Of a stretch of 64,000 nucleotides of DNA, positions 15,758 to 24,006 are shown one piece after another. The DNA lies in the NCBI RefSeq assembly GCF_900163645.1, contig NZ_FUKM01000048.1, positions 1 to 64,000 on the forward strand, written 5' to 3'. The notes beneath the pieces were generated by a model. The model searched no databases. It had not been told where the DNA came from and saw only the letters and a list, made by a program, of their open reading frames with translations. The stretch's first letter is position 1, and every line of letters begins with the position of its first letter. Position numbers and translations under genes: made by a program. Source of the DNA: Halomonas citrativorans (GTDB lineage Bacteria > Pseudomonadota > Gammaproteobacteria > Pseudomonadales > Halomonadaceae).

Positions 15758-18406
15758 TTAACCCGTATTGCGCAGCCCCGCCGAGATACCTGCCATAGTC
15801 ACCATTAGCGCCCGGGAAAGGTCACCGCTGATCGCGCCATCGGCGTCGCGGTTACGCTGTAAAAGCTCAGCCTGCAGCCCATGCAGCGGGTCAATGTAGG
15901 GGTTACGCACGTCAATGGCCTGGCGGATCAGTGGCGTCTTCTCAAGCAACTCATCCTGCTCGAGTATTTCCAGCACCACGTTTTCCAAGCGCTCAAAACG
16001 CTCGCGAAGCTTTTTGCCTAAGGCTTTTAAGGATGGCTCATCCACTAGCCGGTGCTCGTAGTACGCCGCAATGGCCACATCAGCTTTGGCCAGTAACATT
16101 TCCAACATATCCAGATAGGTGCCAAAAAATGGCCATTGATCACGCATTTCCTGGAGCAGCTCGCGTCCGCCGGGCTCTTCCAGGCGCTGCAGGAACGCTT
16201 CGCCACTGCCTAGCCATGCGGGCAGCATTAGTCGAATTTGGGTCCAGGCGAAAATCCACGGAATCGCACGCAGCGTTTCCACGCCACCGTCCTGACGCCG
16301 CTTGGTGGGGCGTGACCCCAGCGGCAGCCTGCCTAGTGCCCCTTCTGGCGTTACCGCACGGAAGTAAGGCACAAAGTCAGGGTCCTCGCGCACCACGCCC
16401 ACATAACCGACGTGCGCAATGTGAGCGAGCTTATCCATCTCTTCGCGCCAGCGGGGGTCAGGCGCCGGTGGCGGTAGCAAGGTGGCTTCAAGCACCGCGC
16501 AAGCGTAGATCTCCATTGACCGCAGCGCGATATCCGGCTGGCCGAACTTGAAGCGAATCATTTCTCCCTGCTCTGTCACCCGCAAACTGCCGTTTACCGA
16601 GCCCGGTGGCTGCGACAAGATCGCTGCGTGAGCGGGGCCGCCCCCACGGCCGACGGTGCCGCCGCGGCCGTGGAACAGGGTCAGGTCAACACCGTGTTTT
16701 TCACACACATTAACCAGCGCTTCCTGAGCCCGATACTGCGCCCAGGCAGCCGCCAGTTGCCCGGCATCCTTGGCAGAGTCGGAGTAACCGATCATGATTT
16801 CCTGACGGTCATTAATCAGTGCTCGGTAACCAGGCAGAGACAGGAGCTGTTCGACAACCGCACCCGCGTGATCCAGGTCGTTGAGGGTTTCAAACAGTGG
16901 TGCAATGGGCAGCGTGACTTGGCCACCCACCTCTTTCATTAACAGCGCAACGGTCAGTACATCTGACGGCTCGCCAGCCATGGAAATAATGTAGGTACCC
17001 AGTGCCTCTGAATGCTCTTGGGCGATGACCTTAAAAGTATCCAGTACTTCACGACACTCGGCAGAACACTCCCAACGGCGTGGGATCAGGGGTCGGCTAG
17101 ACGCCAGCTCTTCCAACAGGAACGCCTGGCGCTGAGCTTCGCTCCACTCCTGGTAGTGTCCCAGGCCTAATGTGCTGGTGAGTTCTTCGATCACTTGGGC
17201 GTGGCGGCTGGCTTCTTGACGTAAATCCAGCTTGGTCAGCGTTACTCCAAACACGGCGACGCGGCGCAGCGTATCGAGCAAGGCACCATTGGCAATGGTG
17301 TCCAAACCCACATCGCATAAAGAGCGGTAGCAAGCCAGCAGCGGCGCATAAAGTTGGTCGCGAGTTTCAATAATCGGCCCGCCGTCGTAATTGCGGCCAT
17401 CAAGCTTCGCCTTGGCCCAGTCCCGGGTTGCTTCCACCTTGGCTAAAAGGCGTTTAAGCAGCTCGCGATACGGCTCGGCGACATCGCCCACTTCTGCTTT
17501 TAGTGCGCTATTGGCCTTCCACATGGAAAGCTCAGTTTTAAGCTGTTCCAGGTCGCGCAGGTAAAGGTCTGCGGCCATCCAGCGCCCCAGAAGAAGCACT
17601 TCTCGGGTGATTCGTGAAGTAACATTAGGGTTGCCGTCCCGGTCGCCCCCCATCCATGAAGCATAGCGAATGGGTGCAGCGTCCAGCGGAAGGCGCTCAC
17701 CAGCAGTATCCAGCAGTAGATTATCCAGATCACGATGGAAGTCAGGCACGGCTTGCCATAGCGAGTTCTCGATAACCGCAAACCCCCATTTGGCTTCATC
17801 AACCGGGGTTGGCCGCTCATGGCGAATTTCATCGGTATGCCATGCCTGGCTAATCAATTCTTCTAACCGCCCGTGAGCACGCGTACCGCGCTCTGGATAG
17901 TCGCCAGAACCTTCGATGGCGGTTAGGCACTCATCAATTGCGTCGTATTTTTGGATTAGTGTACGGCGAATAACTTCTGTCGGGTGGGCAGTAAGCACCA
18001 GTTCCACCCGCATATTGGCGAGTGTTTCGACCAGCTTACGAGGTGAATTACCCGCCAGTTGGGCCCGCTCAAGCAGCCCGTTGAGGGTTGGCTGGGTGCC
18101 GGGTTTGTAGTCTTCTACACGGCGAAAACGTGCGCGATAGTGCTGCTCGGCAATGTTGGCAAGATTCAAGAACTGGTTAAAGGCACGCGTAACGGGTAGC
18201 AGATCACGCTCGGGTAACTGACGTAAATACTCAATAAGTGCGCGCTGCTGGAGTGAGTCACCTTGACGACCTTGCTTGGCATGCGCTCGGATCGTCTCAA
18301 TTTTATCTACAAATGCCTGTCCCAGGTCGTCCGCTATGGTGCGTCCCAGGCTATCTCCTAAAATGCGTACGTTATCGCGCAGCGATTCGTGCAGGTCGTG
18401 ACTCAT
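15758..18406 (-). CDS. ppc: Phosphoenolpyruvate carboxylase
   Basis: An 882-residue protein, full length for the bacterial enzyme that carboxylates PEP to oxaloacetate and so refills the TCA cycle. Catalytic landmarks are present: His141 in LTAHPTEVIRRT, GYSDSAKDAG, and FHGRGGTVGRGGGPAH near 575-590, with the invariant C-terminal RNTG. The ATG at 18406 is preferred over an upstream in-frame TTG (18412) because the AGGAGG site lies 9 bp before it. The gene stands alone between DUF924 and mazG. Confidence 0.97.
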   Translation of the reverse strand: MSHDLHESLRDNVRILGDSLGRTIADDLGQAFVDKIETIRAHAKQGRQGDSLQQRALIEYLRQLPERDLLPVTRAFNQFLNLANIAEQHYRARFRRVEDYKPGTQPTLNGLLERAQLAGNSPRKLVETLANMRVELVLTAHPTEVIRRTLIQKYDAIDECLTAIEGSGDYPERGTRAHGRLEELISQAWHTDEIRHERPTPVDEAKWGFAVIENSLWQAVPDFHRDLDNLLLDTAGERLPLDAAPIRYASWMGGDRDGNPNVTSRITREVLLLGRWMAADLYLRDLEQLKTELSMWKANSALKAEVGDVAEPYRELLKRLLAKVEATRDWAKAKLDGRNYDGGPIIETRDQLYAPLLACYRSLCDVGLDTIANGALLDTLRRVAVFGVTLTKLDLRQEASRHAQVIEELTSTLGLGHYQEWSEAQRQAFLLEELASSRPLIPRRWECSAECREVLDTFKVIAQEHSEALGTYIISMAGEPSDVLTVALLMKEVGGQVTLPIAPLFETLNDLDHAGAVVEQLLSLPGYRALINDRQEIMIGYSDSAKDAGQLAAAWAQYRAQEALVNVCEKHGVDLTLFHGRGGTVGRGGGPAHAAILSQPPGSVNGSLRVTEQGEMIRFKFGQPDIALRSMEIYACAVLEATLLPPPAPDPRWREEMDKLAHIAHVGYVGVVREDPDFVPYFRAVTPEGALGRLPLGSRPTKRRQDGGVETLRAIPWIFAWTQIRLMLPAWLGSGEAFLQRLEEPGGRELLQEMRDQWPFFGTYLDMLEMLLAKADVAIAAYYEHRLVDEPSLKALGKKLRERFERLENVVLEILEQDELLEKTPLIRQAIDVRNPYIDPLHGLQAELLQRNRDADGAISGDLSRALMVTMAGISAGLRNTG

Positions 18407-18457
18407 TGGCAAGGCCTCCTAGCGGGGTCGCGTCATTATTAATGATCAATTTATGCT

Positions 18458-19279
18458 TTATTCTTGATGTTTAGCCGCCTGCCAGTGAGCTTCCATCTCT
18501 TCCAGCGAGGCTTCCGTTATCGGTCGATGGGCTGCGCTTAAGGCATGCTCCACATAGCGAAAACGACGTTCAAATTTACGGTTGGTTCCACGCAAGCACT
18601 GTTCAGGATCAGCACCCAGACGGCGGGCTAAATTGGTTACCGCAAACAGTAAATCACCGACTTCTTCCTGAGCATGGCGTGTATCTCCTGTCGCCAGTGC
18701 TTCTTCTACCTCACCCAGCTCTTCACGAATTTTATCCAGAACACCCTGCGTATCGGGCCAATCAAAACCTACCCGGGCAGCGCGCTTTGAAAGCTTGTTC
18801 GCTCGGCTTAACGCAGGCAACGCGCGAGGTACGTCATCAAGTACCGAAGGCGCCTCAATGACACGTTGGGCGCGCTCTTCCGCCTTAAGTGACTCCCAGC
18901 GCTGATTAATCTGTTGGGTCTGTAGCGCTTCAGCGCTAACACCTGGCGGCCTACGCGAGCCAAGCGTACCCTCCGGAAACACATGCGGGTGCCTGCGCAG
19001 CATTTTAGCCGTCAATGTATGTACAATATCGTGAAAATCAAAGCGCTGCTCTTCTGCACCAAACTGAGCGTAATAAACGACTTGAAAGAGTAAATCGCCA
19101 AGCTCCCCCGGCAGTTCATCAAAGGCGCGCCGCTCAATGGCATCGGCAACCTCGTAGGCTTCTTCCAGCGTATGAGGAACGATACTGTCCCAGCCTTGCT
19201 TAATATCCCACGGGCACCCTTGCTCGGGGTCGCGCAGTACCTGCATTAACGTCAGCAGGTCATCCAGATCATAGCGCAT
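18458..19279 (-). CDS. mazG: Nucleoside triphosphate pyrophosphohydrolase MazG
   Basis: A 273-residue protein with two MazG domains. The first carries the EEAYEVADAI and GDLLFQVVYYA metal-binding helices (about 39-70); the second has REELGEVEEAL and EEVGDLLFAVTNLARR (about 184-218). MazG hydrolyses NTPs and dNTPs to monophosphates and, in E. coli, lowers ppGpp. It lies just downstream of relA on the same strand (14 bp apart), as in E. coli, linking synthesis and turnover of the alarmone. ATG 19279 is favoured over the in-frame TTG before it by GGAG spacing. Confidence 0.95.
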   Translation of the reverse strand: MRYDLDDLLTLMQVLRDPEQGCPWDIKQGWDSIVPHTLEEAYEVADAIERRAFDELPGELGDLLFQVVYYAQFGAEEQRFDFHDIVHTLTAKMLRRHPHVFPEGTLGSRRPPGVSAEALQTQQINQRWESLKAEERAQRVIEAPSVLDDVPRALPALSRANKLSKRAARVGFDWPDTQGVLDKIREELGEVEEALATGDTRHAQEEVGDLLFAVTNLARRLGADPEQCLRGTNRKFERRFRYVEHALSAAHRPITEASLEEMEAHWQAAKHQE

Positions 19280-19293
19280 CAAGCCGCTCCATA

Positions 19294-21555
19294 TTAGGCA
19301 CCTTTTTCAGGGTCTGCGTTTCGCAGGCGGCGCACTTCGGTCACATTGGGCAGTTGCTGAATACGTGAGAAGAGCCGCCCCAAAGATTCAAGTCCATCCA
19401 CTTCTAACGTAATCCTCAGGCGGGCGATGCCTTCGTTGGTATCCGTTAGCGTATTCACCGCCAGCACATTGACTTTCTCATTGCCTAGAAGGCCCGTCAC
19501 ATCGCGCAGTAGGCCCGAGCGATCCCAAGCCTGGATTTCGATAGTGACCGGATAACGCGTATGGGCGCGCTCGCCCCATTCTACTTCAATGATCCGCTGG
19601 GGCTCTTCCATACGCAGTTGGAGGATATTGCTGCAGTCCTGACGGTGTACGGTAACTCCTCGCCCTTGGGTGATAAACCCCACAATCTGCTCACCCGGAA
19701 CGGGGCGGCAGCAGTTAGCCATGCTGGTTTTAAGATTGCCCACGCCAAGCACGGTAATGTCACTTTTAGGGGGTTTGTTCGGCTGCTTGCGCGGTTTGGC
19801 AAGTAAACGTTCCAGCTGTTCCTGATCGTCAGTCTCGCCAAATAACTGCTGGGCCTGGTTCAATACCTGCCCGATACGCAGGTCGCCTGCCCCGATAGCG
19901 GCATACATATCATCAGCGTTTTGATAATTAACCGCGTCGGCCAATTTGGGTAGGTCCAACCCGTCGACATCAAGACGGCGCATTTCGCGCTCAAAAAGTA
20001 CCCGGCCCTCTTCCAGGTTCTGGCCTCTGGCCTGATGCTTAAACCATGCCTGAATTTTGGCGCGCGCTCGTGACGTGCGCACATAGCCAAGATTAGGATT
20101 GAGCCAGTCGCGGCTTGGCCCGGCTTTGGTGGCGGTAAGAATTTCCACCTGCTGGCCCGTTTTAAGCTCATAGGTCAGCGGAACAATGCGCCCGTTAATT
20201 TTGGCACCCCGGCAACGGTGGCCAATTTCGGTATGAACCCGGTATGCAAAATCAATCGGGGTGGCAATACGCGGCAAGTCGATAACATGACCGTCAGGCG
20301 TAAAGACATAGTTGCGGTCCGGGGCAACGTCGCTTGAAAGCCCTTCGCGCAGATCACCAAAATCACCCACTTCGTCCTGCCACTCAAGCACTTGACGCAG
20401 CCAGGCAATTTTTTCTTCGTAGCTGCGACTTTTCGCGTTGGTGTCGTGCCCTTTATAGCGCCAGTGGGCACATACCCCAAGTTCTGCGTCGTCATGCATG
20501 GCAAACGTGCGGATTTGAATTTCGAGGACTTTGTTTTCAGGCCCGACCACCGCAGTATGAAGCGATTGATAGCCATTCTTTTTAGGGTTGGCTATATAGT
20601 CGTCAAATTCGTCTGGAACATGGTGCCAGCGCGAATGAACAATCCCTAATACGGTGTAGCAGTCGGTGACTTCTGGCACCAAAATGCGTACTGCACGAAC
20701 GTCGTGTACGTCAGAAAATTCGATCCCTTTGCGCTTCATTTTACGCCAGATCGAGTAAATATGTTTGGCTCGGCCACTCACGTCGTGATGGGTAATATGC
20801 TGAGCTTCCATCAACGTTTTAAGCGTTTCGACCACGTCATGAATATAGTGCTCTCGATCCAGGCGCTTCTCAGCAAGCAGCTTGGCGATCGCCTTGTACT
20901 CTTCTTCGTGCAGATAGCGAAACGACAGGTCTTCAAGTTCCCACTTGATTTGCCCCACTCCTAAGCGATGCGCGAGGGGTGCATAAATGTCGGCGACTTC
21001 GCGGGCTACCTGCAGACATTTTTCAAGCGGAGCATCCTTGACCTGACGCAGCGCACAGGTGCGCTCGGCGATTTTAATGAGCGCAACGCGAACATCGCTC
21101 ACCATATTGACCAGCATTTTACGCAGGTTTTCCTGCTGATTATGCTGGGCCATACCGTGGTTGGGAGCGTGTGGATAGCTGATGGCAGCCATTTGCAGGA
21201 CGCCATCAATTAACGTGGCAACTTCACTGCCAAACCGTTTGGAAACGGCCTCCAGACTCAACAGTCCTTCGCGCACGGCGCGATAGAGCACTGCCGCTTC
21301 CAGGGTCGCCTGGTCAAGCTTTAGGTCTGCCAAAATGTCTGCCATTTCAAGCCCCATACGGAAGCTTGAACCAAGAGATAGCCATTCACGATGAGTACGA
21401 GGCGCCTCACGTTCGAGTTGCTCTGCCAGTTCGCAGGCTTCAATAAGACGCTCAGGCTCGCTTAGACGCACATCTTCTTGCAGGCGCGTTAACCATTGTT
21501 GTATGTCTACCCCGCCGCTATCCATTAGCGGCTGGTCTTCACGCACTTTCACCAT
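19294..21555 (-). CDS. relA: GTP pyrophosphokinase RelA, (p)ppGpp synthetase I
   Basis: A 753-residue RelA/SpoT-family protein with a degenerate HD domain (about 40-200), a synthetase domain (about 250-370), TGS (about 410-470) and C-terminal ACT (about 670-745). The HD region lacks the His-Asp pair (LEAAVLYRAVREG), so hydrolase activity should be lost. The synthetase domain carries EFDD in DEFDDYIANPKKNGYQS, the signature of monofunctional RelA rather than the RFKD of SpoT. It makes ppGpp on stalled ribosomes under amino-acid starvation. mazG follows directly downstream and rlmD lies 69 bp upstream. Confidence 0.96.
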   Translation of the reverse strand: MVKVREDQPLMDSGGVDIQQWLTRLQEDVRLSEPERLIEACELAEQLEREAPRTHREWLSLGSSFRMGLEMADILADLKLDQATLEAAVLYRAVREGLLSLEAVSKRFGSEVATLIDGVLQMAAISYPHAPNHGMAQHNQQENLRKMLVNMVSDVRVALIKIAERTCALRQVKDAPLEKCLQVAREVADIYAPLAHRLGVGQIKWELEDLSFRYLHEEEYKAIAKLLAEKRLDREHYIHDVVETLKTLMEAQHITHHDVSGRAKHIYSIWRKMKRKGIEFSDVHDVRAVRILVPEVTDCYTVLGIVHSRWHHVPDEFDDYIANPKKNGYQSLHTAVVGPENKVLEIQIRTFAMHDDAELGVCAHWRYKGHDTNAKSRSYEEKIAWLRQVLEWQDEVGDFGDLREGLSSDVAPDRNYVFTPDGHVIDLPRIATPIDFAYRVHTEIGHRCRGAKINGRIVPLTYELKTGQQVEILTATKAGPSRDWLNPNLGYVRTSRARAKIQAWFKHQARGQNLEEGRVLFEREMRRLDVDGLDLPKLADAVNYQNADDMYAAIGAGDLRIGQVLNQAQQLFGETDDQEQLERLLAKPRKQPNKPPKSDITVLGVGNLKTSMANCCRPVPGEQIVGFITQGRGVTVHRQDCSNILQLRMEEPQRIIEVEWGERAHTRYPVTIEIQAWDRSGLLRDVTGLLGNEKVNVLAVNTLTDTNEGIARLRITLEVDGLESLGRLFSRIQQLPNVTEVRRLRNADPEKGA

Positions 21556-21623
21556 GACTCTTACTCATCCCTTCAGGGTATTCGTCTTGACGGCGAATAC
21601 CGTGGCTTGATGCGATAGGCGGA

Positions 21624-23018
21624 CTAGCCTTCGTACTCGAACAGCATAAGCGATTCCATATGTGCAGTGTGCAGGAACATATCTGCCACTGCTACTTGCT
21701 TAATACGATAGCCTGCCTGCACCAAGTACGCCGCATCACGGGCAAGCGTTGCCGGGTCACACGACACATACGCAAGCCTGGGTACCGGGTAACGACCCAG
21801 CGCCTTGCACACTGTTTCTGCACCGTTACGCGGTGGGTCCAGCACCAGTGCATCAAGGTGCTGCTGGTTTTTCAACAAGGTCTCAACCGCTGCGCTATCG
21901 CTTAAATCAGTCTGTTGTGCACTTACGTCTAGCCGGTTACGCGCCGCATTGCTGCTGATGCGCGCAACCATTGAAGCGCTGCCTTCAACGGCATGTACCT
22001 TGGCACCGCCCGAGGCGATGGGCAGGCTAAAGTTACCCATTCCGGCAAACAGGTCCATAACATGCTGGCCAGGCGCGGGGGCAAGCCATTTCACCACTTG
22101 CGCCACCATTTGTTGGTTGACGTCAGCATTAACCTGTAAAAAATCGCCGGGAGCAAAGGTGAGCGTGAGCGGTGGTTGGCCTTCTATCTGCAGGGTCTCT
22201 TCCAGCACCGGTTCAGCGCTGTACCAGTGTAGACTGGCAGACTCGCGGCCCAGCCACGCGCCAAGCGCAACCCCCTGTTGCTTGGCAAACGCCTGCCAGC
22301 GCTCGGCATCCAGCGCATGTGCTTTAAGCTGGCGGACCAAGAGCACGCATTCCGACGCAGTGGCCAATAACTCGATATGGCCCACCAGACGCGGCGCCTC
22401 AAGCGTTGCTAACAAGGCCCTCAAGGGAGGCAAAAGCGCTTGTAAGGGCTCCACCAATACATGGCACTGATGAATATCGACTAACCGATGACTATGGGCT
22501 GCGCGAAACCCTAGCAACACGTTCCCCTGCCCATCTATTTTTACGCCTAGTCGCGCTCGGCGGCGATAGTGCTCCGAACTGCCATGAAGCACATGGGGCG
22601 GTCCCAGCTGAATACCCTGACGAGCAAACAGCTCGCACAGAACGTCTTGTTTATGCGTGCGTTGTGCTTCAATCGCCATATGCTGCAATTGGCAACCACC
22701 GCACTGGCCAAAATAAACGCAGGGGGGCTCAACGCGCTGTTGCGAACGGTGTAGCAGCGCTTTTACATGCGCTTCATCAAAGCGTTTGCGGTTGACATGC
22801 ACGGCAGCGTCAACACGCTCGCCGGGAAGCGCCCGGTCAATAAACACGGTTTTACCTGTGGCGTCATGAGCAACTCCCCGGCCATCATGCGCCAATCGCT
22901 CAACCACCAGCGCATCACTCGTGTCAGAAGCACTTGTTGATTTAGCAGCGGGCTGGCGTACCAGCCCTGATTTGCCTGATGCAGCGCGCGATGGGCGCCG
23001 CTTACCCAGCATGGCCAT
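21624..23018 (-). CDS. rlmD: 23S rRNA (uracil-1939-C5)-methyltransferase RlmD
   Basis: A 464-residue TrmA-family methyltransferase with a basic N-terminal extension (about 1-30), a TRAM domain (about 35-95), the 4Fe-4S cysteines C-x5-C-x2-C in CVYFGQCGGCQ near 100-110 plus a later Cys, and a SAM domain with DLFAGMGNFSLP. The catalytic Cys lies in VSCDPATLARD near 420. It makes m5U1939 in 23S rRNA. The start codon directly abuts the cysM stop, and the relA gene follows, the same order (rlmD-relA-mazG) as in E. coli. Confidence 0.94.
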   Translation of the reverse strand: MAMLGKRRPSRAASGKSGLVRQPAAKSTSASDTSDALVVERLAHDGRGVAHDATGKTVFIDRALPGERVDAAVHVNRKRFDEAHVKALLHRSQQRVEPPCVYFGQCGGCQLQHMAIEAQRTHKQDVLCELFARQGIQLGPPHVLHGSSEHYRRRARLGVKIDGQGNVLLGFRAAHSHRLVDIHQCHVLVEPLQALLPPLRALLATLEAPRLVGHIELLATASECVLLVRQLKAHALDAERWQAFAKQQGVALGAWLGRESASLHWYSAEPVLEETLQIEGQPPLTLTFAPGDFLQVNADVNQQMVAQVVKWLAPAPGQHVMDLFAGMGNFSLPIASGGAKVHAVEGSASMVARISSNAARNRLDVSAQQTDLSDSAAVETLLKNQQHLDALVLDPPRNGAETVCKALGRYPVPRLAYVSCDPATLARDAAYLVQAGYRIKQVAVADMFLHTAHMESLMLFEYEG

Positions 23019-23915
23019 TTATAGCTCCGGGCCGAATAGGCCCATTGAGAGGTAACGATCCCCCCGATCACACACAACAAACACGATGACCGCGTTTTCT
23101 ACTTGCTCAGCAATACGCAGCGCACCCGCAAGACTGCCGCCCGATGAAACACCCGCCAGAATGCCCTCTTCACGGGCCAGACGGCGCATATTGCTTTCAG
23201 CCTCTTGCTGGCTTATATCCAGCGTAATATCTACCCGCGGGGCTTCAAAAATCTCGGGCAGGTACGCCTGCGGCCAACGGCGAATACCGGGAATGCTGGC
23301 GCCATCAGAGGGCTGCAAGCCGACAATCTGAATAGCGTCGTTCTGCTCCTTGAGGTAGCGAGATACCCCCATAATAGTGCCCGTTGTGCCCATGGAGCTT
23401 ACAAAATGGGTAACCTCCCCCTGGGTTTGCTGCCATATTTCAGGCCCCGTTGTACGGTAGTGCGCCAAGGGGTTGTCCGGATTGGAAAACTGGTTCAGCG
23501 GCTTGCCTTCGCCCCGTTCAATCATGGCATCGGCAATATCCCGGGCCTCTTCCATACCACCGGCCTTACTGGCAGAAATCAGCGTCGCGCCGTAAGCCAC
23601 CATGGCCTGCTTACGCTCCTCCGACGCATTCTCAGGCATCACCAGAACCATGTTGTAGCCTTTGATAGCCGCCGCCATGGCGAGCGCAATACCAGTATTT
23701 CCCGAGGTTGCCTCGATCAGGGTATCGCCTGGTTTTATTTCTCCACGCGCTTCCGCTTCGTTCAACATCGAAAGCGCGGGACGATCCTTTACCGAACCAG
23801 CGGGGTTGTTGCCCTCAAGCTTCGCCAACAGCGTATTGTTGCGCCCAGCAGTGATCCGCTTCAAACGCACCAAGGGAGTGTTGCCAACCACATCCTCTAG
23901 CATGGGATAATTCAT
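23019..23915 (-). CDS. cysM: Cysteine synthase B
   Basis: A 298-residue PLP enzyme making cysteine from O-acetylserine and sulfide or thiosulfate. PLP lysine is Lys43 in NPAGSVKDRPAL; the phosphate-binding loop is in SSMGTTGTIMG, and substrate loop EATSGNTGIAL is present. RYLKEQN and PGIRRWPQAYLP fit CysM better than CysK. The ATG at 23915 has AAGGAA 7 bp upstream, whereas a longer frame to 23984 would overlap the divergent gacS promoter region. It is probably cotranscribed with rlmD. Confidence 0.94.
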   Translation of the reverse strand: MNYPMLEDVVGNTPLVRLKRITAGRNNTLLAKLEGNNPAGSVKDRPALSMLNEAEARGEIKPGDTLIEATSGNTGIALAMAAAIKGYNMVLVMPENASEERKQAMVAYGATLISASKAGGMEEARDIADAMIERGEGKPLNQFSNPDNPLAHYRTTGPEIWQQTQGEVTHFVSSMGTTGTIMGVSRYLKEQNDAIQIVGLQPSDGASIPGIRRWPQAYLPEIFEAPRVDITLDISQQEAESNMRRLAREEGILAGVSSGGSLAGALRIAEQVENAVIVFVVCDRGDRYLSMGLFGPEL

Positions 23916-24006
23916 CACACGTTCCTTATCATTACCGTTATGCTGCATTATATCGGTGCTGTCGTACGCTGGACAGGCAACCACATTGAATCAACGAGTT
24001 TCTTCC